64,000 bases of DNA from Mycobacterium sp. 050128 (GCF_036409155.1 NZ_JAZGLW010000001.1:992001-1056000); one strand, 5' to 3'. Shown: positions 17,597-26,574, counted from the stretch's first letter. Numbers and translations are program-made. The notes: generated by a model not told the origin, from the letters alone.

Positions 17597-17983
17597 CTAT
17601 GTTTGCTCTTCCGCGTCGTCGTCGAGGACGCTGACCGCGATACCGTACGGCAGGAAGCGCACCTTGCGCTTGGGGTCGACGTTGTTCTTGTTGGCCCGCA
17701 GCGCGTCGAGCTCACTCGCATACACCTGTTCGACGCGCGCGTCGCCCGCGGCGTCCACGGTGTAAATCGCCCAGACGCCGTCGCCGGCCTCGCCTGCGGT
17801 TTCCGGCTCGTACCGGGGCCGCCGTGACAGGTCGTCGAAGAACGCCGAAAAACCGCTGCGGGCGCCCGGAGCAGCAGCAAACCTGCCGATCCGCTCGAAC
17901 ACGTCGCGCAGTCCCTCGCTGCCTTCCCTGATCACCCGATCGAACTCTTCGGGATCAAACCCGAATGGACCATGCTCGCCCAC
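17597..17983 (-). CDS. conserved hypothetical protein (Rv0313-like)
   Basis: A 128-residue soluble protein starting at GTG 17983 with AGGAGG upstream. The N-terminal half is helical and acidic (FDPEEFDRVIREGSEGLRDVFERIGRF). The C-terminal half reads as a beta domain (DGVWAIYTVDAAGDARVEQVYASELDALRANK, VRFLPYGIAVSVLDDD). I do not recognise an enzyme motif. In M. tuberculosis the same position next to the Hsp70-like gene is held by Rv0313, so the placement is syntenic. It may be co-transcribed with the Hsp70-like gene 91 bases upstream. Confidence 0.8.
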   Translation of the reverse strand: MGEHGPFGFDPEEFDRVIREGSEGLRDVFERIGRFAAAPGARSGFSAFFDDLSRRPRYEPETAGEAGDGVWAIYTVDAAGDARVEQVYASELDALRANKNNVDPKRKVRFLPYGIAVSVLDDDAEEQT

Positions 17984-18074
17984 GTGACCTCCTAGCCGCT
18001 CGTAGCGTTAGTGCCCAGTGTGCGCTCCCGCGCGGTGATGCGCCACGGAGTTTGCTCCCAGCCGAATCCCACCG

Positions 18075-20027
18075 CTAATAGCCCGGGCCCAGGAACGGGT
18101 TCTGCGAGTACCCGCCACCGCTGGGGGGATAACCGCCCCCGTAGCCACCGCCCGGATACTGCCCGGGATATTGCTGAGCCGGGTACTGCGGAGCCGGGTT
18201 CGCCGGTGCCTGACTGGCCGGCACCTGGATCGGGATCGGCACCGGCAGCAGCGGAACGTGGATCCACTGCGTGGTCATCGGCACCGTCGTCGTGGTGGGC
18301 GGCGTCGACGTGGGCGGCGGTGGAGGCTCGGTGGTCGGTGTCGTCATCTCCGTCGTGGGCGGCGGCGCGGGCTGAGAAGTCTGAGTCGTCTGCGGCGGCG
18401 GCGGCGGACGGTGCGTGGTGTGCACCGGCGGCGGCGCCGTGGTCACCACGACGGGCGGAGGCTCGGGCGACGGCGCAGGTTCCGGCGGTGGCGGCGGAGG
18501 CGGCACCGAGCTGGGCACCGGCGCAGCGGTGGGCGGCGGCGGCACCGCTGTGGGTGGGGCGGGACTGGGCACCAGGGTGCTGGCCGGCGGCAGCGGCACC
18601 GGGACGGCGGAGGGCACCGGCGGCGCCTGGCGGTTTTCGATCCCGGTCAAGGTGTACGCCACGCCGCCGATCGCGGTCATGGCCACTAGTGCGAACATCC
18701 CGACGACCAACTGCGACAGCCGAACCCGGCGCCACGCCCGTTCCCGGGGCGGCTCGATCACGTTCAACCGCATCGACCAGCCGCCCGGGTTGCTGTCTTC
18801 GTCGAACGCCTCGGGTGTGTAGGGCACCCGGATGTCACCGGGGTATTCGGTTTGCGACCAAGCCAACTCGCGGTCGGTGAGCGCTTCCTCGTCGATCACC
18901 AACAGGTCGCCGGCGGGCAGTTCGATGATGTCGTTGCCCGACGCCGCAGTAAGCAAACTGATCGACGTGCGGGTGCGTAGGTCGAGTTCCTCGCCGCGGG
19001 CGGCCAGCAGCAGCGCGCCGGCGGCGGCGGCGAATGCGGGCTGCGCCGGCGACATGACCGGTCGGCGGCTGTGCACCGAAAGGCGTTCGTTGACAAGCGG
19101 AATGCAGGCGCCACCACCAACAGTGATCACCGCGGAAAGGTCGTTCCAGCCCTTGCGGTGTCGACACAGCATGTCGTCGAACGCGTAGATGAGTCCGGTG
19201 AGCCGGTCCTGGATCAGGTCACCCAGCTCGTCGCGGGTGAACTTCATGGTGGCCCGGCGTCCACCCAGCTCGGCCGCGAATTCCGTTGTGCGTTCCGTGG
19301 ATAGCTGCTCCTTGGCGGTACGGCACTGCTCGCGCAGCCGGGCGAGCTGCCCGACCGCGGCGGTGCTGGCCGGATCGATACCGCTGCCGTGTCCCAGTTC
19401 CTCGAACACGCAGAGCAATAAGGCCGCGTCGATCTCGTCACCAGAGAAGTCGGTGTAACGCATTGTGTCGCTGACCGGTTTGAAGTCGCCCGCGAGGTCT
19501 ATCAGGGTGGCCGACGTGCCTGAGCCGCCGAAGTCGAGCAATCCGACGACACCGGTTGCGGCAAGGCACAGCTCGGCGTTCGCCGCGGTCAACGATGCGA
19601 TCGCGTCCGAAACCAGGCGCGGTGCCATACCGCTTCGCACAAAGCCCAGATGCGTGCGTAGCCCGTTGCGTAATGCTTGTACGGTCCCCGGTTTCCATCG
19701 TGACGGAACAGCGATAGAGATCTCCGAAGAGCCGGCATCCGCGCCGGCCTCTGACACCATCGCGTCGAGTGCTTCGACCATCAAGAGGTCGGGGTCGTGA
19801 GCAGAGCCATCGACGGACACCAGTGCCACCGAGTCGCCGACGCGGTCGACGAACCCGCTCATCAACATGCCGGGCTCTGTGAGCTGCGGGTTCTCTTCGG
19901 GTAGACCAACTTTCGGTGCGCAGTGCGGGTACAACGTTAGTACCGCTCGACGTGAAACCGGCTGGTTTCCGTCACGCGCTGCGACCAGGTTCGTGGTTCC
20001 GATCGACAACCCAAGTGGGTCGTACAT
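18075..20027 (-). CDS. Hsp70-like ATPase domain with proline/threonine-rich extracellular tail (Rv0312-like)
   Basis: A 650-residue membrane protein. Residues 1 to about 350 form an actin/Hsp70-like nucleotide fold: LSIGTTNLVAARDG is the first phosphate loop, GLLDFGGSGTSATLIDL the second, and VITVGGGACIPLVNERL the adenosine segment. A single membrane helix lies at about 437-456 (LVVGMFALVAMTAIGGVAYTL). The rest is an external low-complexity Pro/Thr tail ending in a Gly/Tyr-rich PGGGYGGGYPPSG segment. There is no normal Hsp70 peptide-binding domain. The build suggests a wall-associated sensor or scaffold rather than a chaperone. Synteny with Rv0313 and Rv0311 supports the assignment. Confidence 0.87.
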   Translation of the reverse strand: MYDPLGLSIGTTNLVAARDGNQPVSRRAVLTLYPHCAPKVGLPEENPQLTEPGMLMSGFVDRVGDSVALVSVDGSAHDPDLLMVEALDAMVSEAGADAGSSEISIAVPSRWKPGTVQALRNGLRTHLGFVRSGMAPRLVSDAIASLTAANAELCLAATGVVGLLDFGGSGTSATLIDLAGDFKPVSDTMRYTDFSGDEIDAALLLCVFEELGHGSGIDPASTAAVGQLARLREQCRTAKEQLSTERTTEFAAELGGRRATMKFTRDELGDLIQDRLTGLIYAFDDMLCRHRKGWNDLSAVITVGGGACIPLVNERLSVHSRRPVMSPAQPAFAAAAGALLLAARGEELDLRTRTSISLLTAASGNDIIELPAGDLLVIDEEALTDRELAWSQTEYPGDIRVPYTPEAFDEDSNPGGWSMRLNVIEPPRERAWRRVRLSQLVVGMFALVAMTAIGGVAYTLTGIENRQAPPVPSAVPVPLPPASTLVPSPAPPTAVPPPPTAAPVPSSVPPPPPPPEPAPSPEPPPVVVTTAPPPVHTTHRPPPPPQTTQTSQPAPPPTTEMTTPTTEPPPPPTSTPPTTTTVPMTTQWIHVPLLPVPIPIQVPASQAPANPAPQYPAQQYPGQYPGGGYGGGYPPSGGGYSQNPFLGPGY

Positions 20028-20181
20028 AGAGCGAATACTTTCGTCTATAGGGGTCGGTGGCCAGCGTTAACGATAGTCGCCGACACGCGCAAAGCCGATG
20101 GCTTGCAATGCCATTGGTATCGCCCCGATGCGGTTGTGTCACCGAAGTGGTACTAAAAACCCCTTGACAAAGAGCTGGGCG

Positions 20182-21435
20182 TCAGACCACGGTCAGCGGC
20201 AGCGAACGCCTCGACTCGAACTGGAACGTCGCTCCGCCACTGACCCTGACCACCGAAACCTCTGGCAGTTCCGCGCCGTCAGTGTCGGTTTCGATCAGCT
20301 CGGCCGTCCAGTCATTGGCAGTTCCGCTAACTCGCACTTCGAGGCGCGGATCGATCGCCGTGGCGATCGCCTGCAGCGGCTGCGCGGATTCCGGCGAACA
20401 CAACGAGATCCAGGCACCGTCGTCATGGGCCGGAGACGGGTGGACGTGCAGCCGGTTCGATTCCAGTTCTGCGGCAACGTAGCCCATCGGGTTCAGCAGC
20501 GGGTGCAGCTCGAGGACGCGGCGTACTCCTTCAATGCCGCCGGGACGGGGGTCGCTCCCGCTTGCGGGGGAGTTGAGCGCGCGGTGAATTCGTTCGGCGG
20601 CCAGGCCCGCGATACCGGTCAGGCCGCGAGTGCACACCCCGATGGCCTCGGCCTCGTCGGCGGCGCGTGCCCGCACCGCGATCGCAAAGGAAAGATAGAG
20701 CAGATGCATCTGCAGGCAGACCTCGTCGGCCATCCGGACCAACGCCGAATGCGAGAAGGCGGCGAAGTCGAAATCGGAGAGCAGCGGACCCGAGTAATCC
20801 GCCTGCCCCTCGTCCGCGGTGTCGATGGGATCGAGTTTCCATGTCGCGGCTCGCGTTTGGCGAACGATGTCCAGGGCGGGAATGCCTTGCACCTCTGGAT
20901 AGGACTCGTCGATGACGACGGTCCACGCGCAGTGGGGGTGCCGGCCCGCCGGCGTCCGCGGCGGGCGGTGGATGGGGCGCACCTGAGCCCGGGCGTTGGT
21001 CGCCACGGCGGTCGCGTCGAAAGTCGGATCCTCGATGGTGTGGCACATCCCGAACACGTACTGCTCGCCCATCGGTTCCACGTCGAGCAGCGCGCCGCAG
21101 TGGTCGAGGTGGAATTCACCGTGCCACCGGTCGTGCACGGTGTAGCGGAAGTCCATGAATTGCGGTGGGGCACCGATGTCGAGCTGCAGGCCCTTGAAGA
21201 TGGTGGGCACGTCGTTGCCCACGTAATTCAGCGCCTCCTGCATGCGCCGGGTATAGATCGGGCTGGCGCCCGCCCACTCCTCGATGGCGATCTGCACCAT
21301 CTCCTCGCGGCCGAACGAGGAAATGCACCAGGCCATTCCGGACCGGTCGATCAGCTGCCCGATCAGTAAGAGTTCGGGAAGCAGAACGACCAGCTCGTCG
21401 CGGGACAATTGCGCGTATCGCGAGGGGCTGCTCAC
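20182..21435 (-). CDS. conserved hypothetical protein (Rv0311-like)
   Basis: A 417-residue soluble protein with no signal peptide or membrane helix. The N-terminus is helical (YAQLSRDELVVLLPELLLIGQLIDRSGMAW). A middle region is rich in His and Cys (DRWHGEFHLDHCGALLDVEPMGEQYVFGMCHTIEDP) and could bind a metal or cofactor. The C-terminal part contains alternating beta segments. I cannot name a superfamily. It stands divergent from a TetR gene with only 38 bases between starts, so that regulator probably affects it. The position between Rv0312-like and Rv0310c-like genes matches M. tuberculosis Rv0311. Confidence 0.8.
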   Translation of the reverse strand: MSSPSRYAQLSRDELVVLLPELLLIGQLIDRSGMAWCISSFGREEMVQIAIEEWAGASPIYTRRMQEALNYVGNDVPTIFKGLQLDIGAPPQFMDFRYTVHDRWHGEFHLDHCGALLDVEPMGEQYVFGMCHTIEDPTFDATAVATNARAQVRPIHRPPRTPAGRHPHCAWTVVIDESYPEVQGIPALDIVRQTRAATWKLDPIDTADEGQADYSGPLLSDFDFAAFSHSALVRMADEVCLQMHLLYLSFAIAVRARAADEAEAIGVCTRGLTGIAGLAAERIHRALNSPASGSDPRPGGIEGVRRVLELHPLLNPMGYVAAELESNRLHVHPSPAHDDGAWISLCSPESAQPLQAIATAIDPRLEVRVSGTANDWTAELIETDTDGAELPEVSVVRVSGGATFQFESRRSLPLTVV

Positions 21436-21473
21436 GCCACAAAAATAGACTCGGCTATGTTATAAAGTCAACA

Positions 21474-22094
21474 ATGCCCATTGCCGCAGGCCAGACGTCC
21501 GGGCGCTCGGTCAGTCCGACCCGGCGCACCACCGCGCCGCGCAAACGTGGCGACGACACCCGGGCGAAGATCATCGACGAGACGGTCCGCTGCATCCAGG
21601 AGGAAGGCTTTGCCGCCGCTACCGCCAAGCATGTGGCCGAACGCGCCGGCGTCACCTGGGGCGTGATCCAATACCACTTCGGCGACCGCAACGGCCTGCT
21701 GATGGCCGTCGTCGACGACGGGGTGGACCGGCTGATCGAGAGCCTGTCGTCGGCCGACGTCAGCGAGCTGCCACCCCAACAGCGCATCGAGGTCGTCATC
21801 GACACCGCGTGGAGTTGCTACAGCAGCCCGACGTCGTTGGCCGCGTTCGAGATCCTGCGGGCAACCCGCGGCAGCCTCGGCGATTCCTCGCGACGCCACC
21901 TGCTCGAGATGAACTCCGCGATCGCCCAGTTGGGCCGGTCGATCACCACCGATCCGGCGAATGCCGGTGTGGCCGAAGTCATTTGGGCGACACTACGGGG
22001 TGTGGTACTGGCCCAGATGGTCACCGGAACGACCATCGATTGGAGCCTGGAACGACGGGCCCTGATCGACATGGTTACCCGTGTGCTGCAATGA
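21474..22094 (+). CDS. TetR-family transcriptional regulator
   Basis: A 206-residue regulator. The HTH spans about residues 25-70: RAKIIDETVRCIQEEGFAAATAKHVAERAGVTWGVIQYHFGDRNGLLMAVVDDG, a textbook TetR DNA-binding domain. The C-terminal ligand domain is helical. It is divergent from the Rv0311-like gene across 38 bases that include TATGTTATAAAGTC just before the ATG, and it is followed after four bases by the SnoaL-like gene, with which it likely forms an operon. I do not recall this regulator in the same place in M. tuberculosis. Confidence 0.9.
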   Translation: MPIAAGQTSGRSVSPTRRTTAPRKRGDDTRAKIIDETVRCIQEEGFAAATAKHVAERAGVTWGVIQYHFGDRNGLLMAVVDDGVDRLIESLSSADVSELPPQQRIEVVIDTAWSCYSSPTSLAAFEILRATRGSLGDSSRRHLLEMNSAIAQLGRSITTDPANAGVAEVIWATLRGVVLAQMVTGTTIDWSLERRALIDMVTRVLQ

Positions 22095-22098
22095 CGGG

Positions 22099-22578
22099 AT
22101 GACCCTCGACGATCTGGCCGATATCGAAGCCATCAAGCAAGTCAAATACCGGTATCTGCGCGCGCTGGACACCAAGCATTGGGACGACTTCAACGACACC
22201 CTGGCCGAGGACATCAAGGCCGACTACGGGCCGTCGATCGGCAACGAGTTGCACTTCACCAACCGCGCCGACTTGGTCGAGTACATGCGGACGTCGCTGC
22301 CCGCGAACGTCATCACCGAACACCGGGTGACGCATCCGGACATCGTCGTCGACGGCGACACCGCAACGGGCAGTTGGTATCTGCAGGACCGCGTGATGGT
22401 CGCCGACCTGAACTTCATGCTGATCGGTGCCGCCTTCTACCGCGACACCTACCGGCGCACCGACGCCGGCTGGAAGATCTGCGGCACCGGTTACGACCGG
22501 ACCTACGACGCCACGATGTCGTTGGAGGGCATGAACTTCACGCTCAAGCCCGGTCGCGCCATCGCCAGCGTCGACTAA
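22099..22578 (+). CDS. SnoaL-like (NTF2-fold) protein (Rv0310c-like)
   Basis: A 159-residue member of the NTF2/SnoaL fold. LADIEAIKQVKYRYLRALDTKHWDDFNDTLAEDIKADYG is the standard first two helices, followed by beta strands with VTHPDIVVDGDTATGSWYLQDRV and a terminal GWKICGTGYDRTYD. The family includes steroid isomerases, bile-acid dehydratase-like enzymes and binding proteins. His, Tyr and Asp residues line up in the expected pocket, but the substrate is unknown. I chose ATG 22099, four bases after the TetR stop, over an overlapping upstream frame. Confidence 0.87.
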   Translation: MTLDDLADIEAIKQVKYRYLRALDTKHWDDFNDTLAEDIKADYGPSIGNELHFTNRADLVEYMRTSLPANVITEHRVTHPDIVVDGDTATGSWYLQDRVMVADLNFMLIGAAFYRDTYRRTDAGWKICGTGYDRTYDATMSLEGMNFTLKPGRAIASVD

Positions 22579-22581
22579 GCG

Positions 22582-23262
22582 CTACTTGGTGATCGCGATG
22601 ACCGCGCCGGGCCGCAGCCATTTCATGATCGACACCAGCTGAGCATCGTCGACCGCAACGCAACCCTCGGTGGGTTGACCGTCGGTGGTGTGGAAGAAGA
22701 ACGCGGCGCCGCCGCCCGGGGTCTTGTTCTTGTTGACGCCCATCACGACCGCGTGCTTGTACTGCGGGATCTGCAGGTTCTCGCTCTCGGCGGTGTTGAA
22801 CGGGCACTGCGCCTTCGGGCACATTTGCATCGAGTTGAAGGTGGGGCTGTGGTCGTCGCCGCTCCACCAGTAGTTGGGCCCGGACACCTGGGTGTAGGGC
22901 AGCCCGGTACCGGGGTTCGGGGCGGTGCCGAACGCGGCGTCGAGGCTGTAGACGCCCGTCGGGGTGGCCGGTACCCCACTCTTGGCCTGCGGCGCCATCC
23001 CCGCCGAACCCACGTGCGTCGGAACACCGGTGCGCAGCGCCTGCCAGCCGGCAGCGGTGCGTTGGTAGATGTCGATGGTCGCGTTAGAGCCGCCAGTGCT
23101 GACGACCGAAACCACTTGTGTGGCATTGCCAACCTGATTCGCGAACCAGGGGGTGCCGGCCAAGGGGTTGCCCGTGGGGGCGGCAGTTCCCATCGGCGCG
23201 AGTAGCAACGATGCCCACACGCAGCACGCCAGAGCACACAGCGAAGCTAGCAATCGGCGCAT
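22582..23262 (-). CDS. exported L,D-transpeptidase-like YkuD protein (Rv0309-like)
   Basis: A 226-residue secreted protein. MRRLLASLCALACCVWASLLLAPMGTAAP is a signal peptide. The YkuD-type catalytic region has HTTDGQPTEGCVAV with His191 and Cys201, but the usual Arg two residues after Cys is absent (GCVAV rather than GCxR). A second Cys pair (148/153) may form a disulfide. The fold predicts action on peptidoglycan cross-bridges or a variant activity. Start at ATG 23262 gives a normal signal peptide; an ATG at 23271 and the longer frame to 23292 are less likely. It is convergent with the SnoaL-like gene three bases away. Confidence 0.87.
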   Translation of the reverse strand: MRRLLASLCALACCVWASLLLAPMGTAAPTGNPLAGTPWFANQVGNATQVVSVVSTGGSNATIDIYQRTAAGWQALRTGVPTHVGSAGMAPQAKSGVPATPTGVYSLDAAFGTAPNPGTGLPYTQVSGPNYWWSGDDHSPTFNSMQMCPKAQCPFNTAESENLQIPQYKHAVVMGVNKNKTPGGGAAFFFHTTDGQPTEGCVAVDDAQLVSIMKWLRPGAVIAITK

Positions 23263-23300
23263 GCATTCCATCGTCCAGTGACGCAACCTCAACGGTCAAG

Positions 23301-23984
23301 TCAAGCTTTAGACCCGGTTGGGTCACAGCGCCGTGATCTACGAAAGGCCCACGGCGGCAGCGGCTTAGGACGAAACACTGCCAGGCACACCAGAACGTAC
23401 AGATACCCCAGTGCCCAGCCGGCCAGTACGTCGGACGGGTAATGCACGTTCAAGGCGACCCGCGAAAAGCCCACCAACACAAGGATGATCGCGGTCACCG
23501 TCATCGCGATACGACCCAGCGTCGAGCTGATCATCGGCATGACGAAGGCCAGCAGGGCGAGCAGGGACGCCGTCGTCTCGAGCGCGTGCCCGGAGGGAAA
23601 CGACGTCTGGGCAATGGGCACCAGCATGGTCGACGGCCGCGGACGATCCGCCAGGCCCTTGGCCGCCTGCGTCACCAGTCCGTTCAGCAGGCCGCAGGCC
23701 ACCAGCACCAACGCCGCGCGCACGTTGCGCCGCACCAACGCCGCCGCCGCCGCGACCGTGTCCAGCACCCGCAGTGGGACCGGCCCCAACACATTGGTCA
23801 CCGCTTCCCAGAAACGTAACCACGCCGGATGCTTGACCGCGGCGTCGTGCGAGGCGTTCAACAGCGACCAATCGATCCAACGCAACCAGCCCCAATTCTG
23901 GAGGTAGCCCACCCACATCAGCGCGTAGACCGCGACGGCCACGGGAGCGGCATAACGGGCCATCCGGGTTCGGGCGCGGGTCAC
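23301..23984 (-). CDS. PAP2-family membrane phosphatase (Rv0308-like)
   Basis: A 227-residue membrane protein with about six hydrophobic segments. All three PAP2 signature blocks are present: KGLADRPRP at 109-117, FPSGHA at 129-134 and SRVALNVHYPSD at 174-185, with catalytic His residues in the last two. It would hydrolyse a lipid phosphate or pyrophosphate, such as phosphatidic acid or undecaprenyl pyrophosphate, at the membrane. Unlike the gene at 3476-4965 it is intact and has no kinase domain. It lies just upstream of the L,D-transpeptidase-like gene on the same strand, which fits a cell-envelope role. Confidence 0.9.
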   Translation of the reverse strand: MTRARTRMARYAAPVAVAVYALMWVGYLQNWGWLRWIDWSLLNASHDAAVKHPAWLRFWEAVTNVLGPVPLRVLDTVAAAAALVRRNVRAALVLVACGLLNGLVTQAAKGLADRPRPSTMLVPIAQTSFPSGHALETTASLLALLAFVMPMISSTLGRIAMTVTAIILVLVGFSRVALNVHYPSDVLAGWALGYLYVLVCLAVFRPKPLPPWAFRRSRRCDPTGSKA

Positions 23985-24052
23985 CCCTTAGCGATACCAG
24001 GATCACCATGCGGATTGGTGGACCCCGCTCGGTTCCGCGTCATACTGGCGTC

Positions 24053-24535
24053 ATGGCGGTCTTTGTCCGCAGGTTGCTCGGTATCGGCAAGCTACCCGAG
24101 GACCTGCATGCTCAGGTCGAAGCGGAAGGTCTGCTCTACCTCGCCGACTACGTCCCGGTGACCAGGCGGTTCAGCGGCGCCATCCCCGGGGTGCGGTTGC
24201 CGCACAGCGTCGCCTACTACACGGGCTCGCTGGTGCTCACCCGGCAACGGGTACTTGCGACGCTGTCGATGCTGCCGAAGCTGGCCGGCGCGACCGTCGA
24301 CGTGCCCTGGGACGCCCCGCAGACCGGCACGGCCAGGGCCGAGATCTCGTCGGGCGGTTTGGAGGTAATTGTCGACGTCGCGCGCGTCGACGACAAGTTC
24401 AGCGGCGAACTATCGCTGCTCTACAAGACCGCGATCCCGGCGGATGTGCTCAGTGGGCTGCCGGTGTGTTCGTTGACGTTCGACATGGCGCCGGACTGTA
24501 TCGTCCGCGCGGTCGGCGTTAGCTATTCTCCGTGA
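24053..24535 (+). CDS. conserved hypothetical protein (Rv0307c-like)
   Basis: A 160-residue soluble protein starting at ATG 24053 (MAVFVRRLLGIGKLPEDLHAQVEAEG). Most of the rest reads as beta strands (GAIPGVRLPHSVAYYTGSLVLTRQRVLATLSMLPKLAGATVDVPW, GGLEVIVDVARVDDKFSGELSLLYKTAIP). The strand pattern with LVLTRQRVLATLS resembles PH-like domains, but I do not assign a function. Its location beside the PAP2 gene matches Rv0307c. An earlier in-frame ATG at 24008 would add 15 residues overlapping the divergent promoter region. Confidence 0.8.
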   Translation: MAVFVRRLLGIGKLPEDLHAQVEAEGLLYLADYVPVTRRFSGAIPGVRLPHSVAYYTGSLVLTRQRVLATLSMLPKLAGATVDVPWDAPQTGTARAEISSGGLEVIVDVARVDDKFSGELSLLYKTAIPADVLSGLPVCSLTFDMAPDCIVRAVGVSYSP

Positions 24536-24551
24536 TCACGGCGAACGGCGG

Positions 24552-25448
24552 CTAGGTGATCGACCAGAATTCGAGCAGGGTACGCAGGGTCGCCACCAAC
24601 GGAAGCGGTTGATCGAGCATGGGATGGTGGCCGGCTTCGGCCAGCTCCACAAAAGGACCCCTGAGCTGGAAGATGGAGCGCAATCGCTCGGCCATGGCAG
24701 CGGAAACTAACCCGGCCTCGCAACTCAAATAACCTATGCGGCAACGCATTTGGGCAATCATCGCTTCCATTGACTCGTCGTCATCGGGACTTGGCTCCAG
24801 AAACTCGCCGTGGAAAATCGTTCGGTCGAATTTCCAAGTCCACCTTTTGCCGACTTTGCGTATCGATTCGGCGGCGATGTGCTTTGCGATGTAGGGCAGG
24901 ACCAACTCCTGCCGGGGCACCGGTATGAAGTGGGACAGGATTTCATCTCGTGACCCATAGTCGACGGAGTTACGGCTGCGCAGCCGTTCTGCTTCGGGCG
25001 CACGGTCTCGCAGCGGCGAGTCGACCACCACGACGCTGTTGATCTCTTCGCCGTACAGCATCGCCGCGGTCGCGGCCACCCAACCGCCCATGCTGTGGCC
25101 GACGATCGTGGGCCGCCCCGAGGCCCCCGCGGCGGGCAAAACCTCCATCACTTCCCGTGCCCAGGTTTGTAGCTCGTAGCTATCGCGGGTGTCGCTGTCG
25201 CCGTGTCCGGAGAGATCCGGCGCGATCACCCGGTGGGTATGGGAAAAGAACGGCGCGATGTGGTCCCACCAACCAGAGTGCGCACCGCCTCCGTGGACGA
25301 ACACCACAGGCGGTTGTTCCAGGCCACCCCAGGCGCGCAGGTGTATACGGCAACCGGCGACTTCGACATCGCAATGGTCCGGCTTTTGACCGAGCGCGTT
25401 GGTGAACCAGGACGGTTCAGCCGGCGTCAGGTGAGAACGGGAAAACAA
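24552..25448 (-). CDS. alpha/beta hydrolase
   Basis: A 298-residue alpha/beta-hydrolase. VVFVHGGGAHSGWWDHIAPFF supplies the oxyanion region, APDLSGHGDSD follows, and the nucleophile elbow GHSMGG is at 117-122 with Ser119. The terminal base is likely His279 in EAGHHPMLDQ. This arrangement is typical of esterases, epoxide hydrolases and meta-cleavage-product hydrolases. Ser rather than Asp as nucleophile rules out the epoxide and dehalogenase groups. Substrate is unknown. It is convergent with the Rv0307c-like gene. Confidence 0.87.
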   Translation of the reverse strand: MFSRSHLTPAEPSWFTNALGQKPDHCDVEVAGCRIHLRAWGGLEQPPVVFVHGGGAHSGWWDHIAPFFSHTHRVIAPDLSGHGDSDTRDSYELQTWAREVMEVLPAAGASGRPTIVGHSMGGWVAATAAMLYGEEINSVVVVDSPLRDRAPEAERLRSRNSVDYGSRDEILSHFIPVPRQELVLPYIAKHIAAESIRKVGKRWTWKFDRTIFHGEFLEPSPDDDESMEAMIAQMRCRIGYLSCEAGLVSAAMAERLRSIFQLRGPFVELAEAGHHPMLDQPLPLVATLRTLLEFWSIT

Positions 25449-25472
25449 GTCCGTATCCTCCGTGTTCCGGCG

Positions 25473-25757
25473 TTACCTACTCTCCGTGATCGTCATCAGC
25501 GGCCACGGCGGCTGGCGGAGCACCGCCAGGCTGCCGATCACCGCGGCGAGCAGGCCGGTGAGCACTCCGATCAGCGCGACGCGATTGGCGTTGACGGCGG
25601 GCACCCAGGTTGCCCGACCCTCGCGGATGACGAAGACGCCGACGGGCTTTTCGACCGTGATCACGGTGGCACCGTCGGTGGTCTCGAAGGGCTCGCCGTA
25701 GACACGCCCCGGCCGGCGGTCGGTGGGCAGCTGGTCGAGCACGTCGGAATACTTCAC
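25473..25757 (-). CDS. small GerW/YtfJ-like membrane protein
   Basis: A 94-residue protein starting at GTG 25757 with GGGAG seven bases upstream. Residues 16-45 (GRVYGEPFETTDGATVITVEKPVGVFVI) resemble the GerW/YtfJ motif in which a GEP..T.DG.T.I.V pattern recurs. The C-terminal third is one membrane helix (VALIGVLTGLLAAVIGSLAVL). A much longer open frame running to 26216 overlaps the BluB-like gene and is rejected. Divergent from the BluB-like gene by 49 bases. Role in mycobacteria is unknown. Confidence 0.7.
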   Translation of the reverse strand: MKYSDVLDQLPTDRRPGRVYGEPFETTDGATVITVEKPVGVFVIREGRATWVPAVNANRVALIGVLTGLLAAVIGSLAVLRQPPWPLMTITESR

Positions 25758-25806
25758 TGCACGCTCCCTTGGTCGTGTTGTGGGACTGCGCGATACATTG
25801 ACGCTA

Positions 25807-26535
25807 ATGCCATTCTCCTCCGGCGAATACTCCGATGGCGCTGTGAGCGAACACGCGTTCAGCTCGCAAGATCGGCGCGTCGTGTATCGGGTGATCGCCG
25901 AACGGCGGGACATGCGCCGATTCGTGCCCGGCAGCGTGGTGCCCGAGGAAGTGCTGTCCCGCTTGTTGCAGGCCGCGCACGCCGCGCCCAGCGTCGGGTT
26001 GATGCAGCCGTGGCGCTTCATCCGGATCACCGATGACGCGGTGCGCCGCCGCATCCACGCCCTGGTCGACGAGGAACGCCCGCGGACCGCAGCAGCGCTG
26101 GGACCGCGCGGCGCGGAATTCCTGCGGCTCAAGGTCGAAGGCATTCTCGAATGCGCCGAACTGTTGGTGGTGGCGCTGGCCGACAAACGCGACGTCCACA
26201 TCTTCGGCCGGCGCACGCTCCCGCAGATGGATCTCGCGTCGGTGTCCTGCGCGATTCAGAACCTGTGGCTGGCGGCCCGGGCCGAAGGTCTCGGGGTCGG
26301 CTGGGTCTCGCTGTTCGATCCGCAACCGCTGGCCGCGCTGCTGGGCATGCCCGCCGATGCCGAGCCGGTGGCCATCCTGTGCGTCGGGCCGGTGCCCGAC
26401 TTTCCCGACCGGCCGGCGCTGGAGCTCGACGGCTGGACGCATGCGCGGCCGCTCTCGGAATTCGTTTCCGAAAACCGATGGACTCAGCCGCCGGACACCC
26501 GGCCCGGCCAGCACGGCTCCGTCCACTCGGTGTGA
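25807..26535 (+). CDS. BluB-like nitroreductase-fold oxidoreductase (Rv0306-like)
   Basis: A 242-residue flavin enzyme of the nitroreductase fold starting at ATG 25807. FMN-contact segments include ERRDMRRFVPG near residue 35, AAHAAPSVGLMQPWRFI near 60, and ARAEGLGVGWVSLFDPQPLAALLGMP near 160. The SVGLMQPWRF element and the family length fit BluB, which destroys FMNH2 to form 5,6-dimethylbenzimidazole, the lower ligand of cobalamin. Generic nitroreductase activity cannot be excluded. Start chosen over a longer upstream frame that would cross the GerW-like gene start. Confidence 0.85.
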   Translation: MPFSSGEYSDGAVSEHAFSSQDRRVVYRVIAERRDMRRFVPGSVVPEEVLSRLLQAAHAAPSVGLMQPWRFIRITDDAVRRRIHALVDEERPRTAAALGPRGAEFLRLKVEGILECAELLVVALADKRDVHIFGRRTLPQMDLASVSCAIQNLWLAARAEGLGVGWVSLFDPQPLAALLGMPADAEPVAILCVGPVPDFPDRPALELDGWTHARPLSEFVSENRWTQPPDTRPGQHGSVHSV

Positions 26536-26574
26536 CTCGTGAACGCCGCGGCCGGCGACTTTGGCATACCCACG

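Noticed and set aside
18075..18600. Repetitive DNA in the Hsp70-like gene
   Set aside because: It is explained by the Pro/Thr-rich coding tail rather than a mobile repeat.
20164..20169. TTGACA as a promoter
   Set aside because: It points into the 3' end of the Rv0311-like gene and has no matching -10 or downstream plus-strand gene.
25473..26216. 247-codon minus-strand frame
   Set aside because: It runs through the BluB-like gene. Only the part from GTG 25757 has family-like sequence and a ribosome site.
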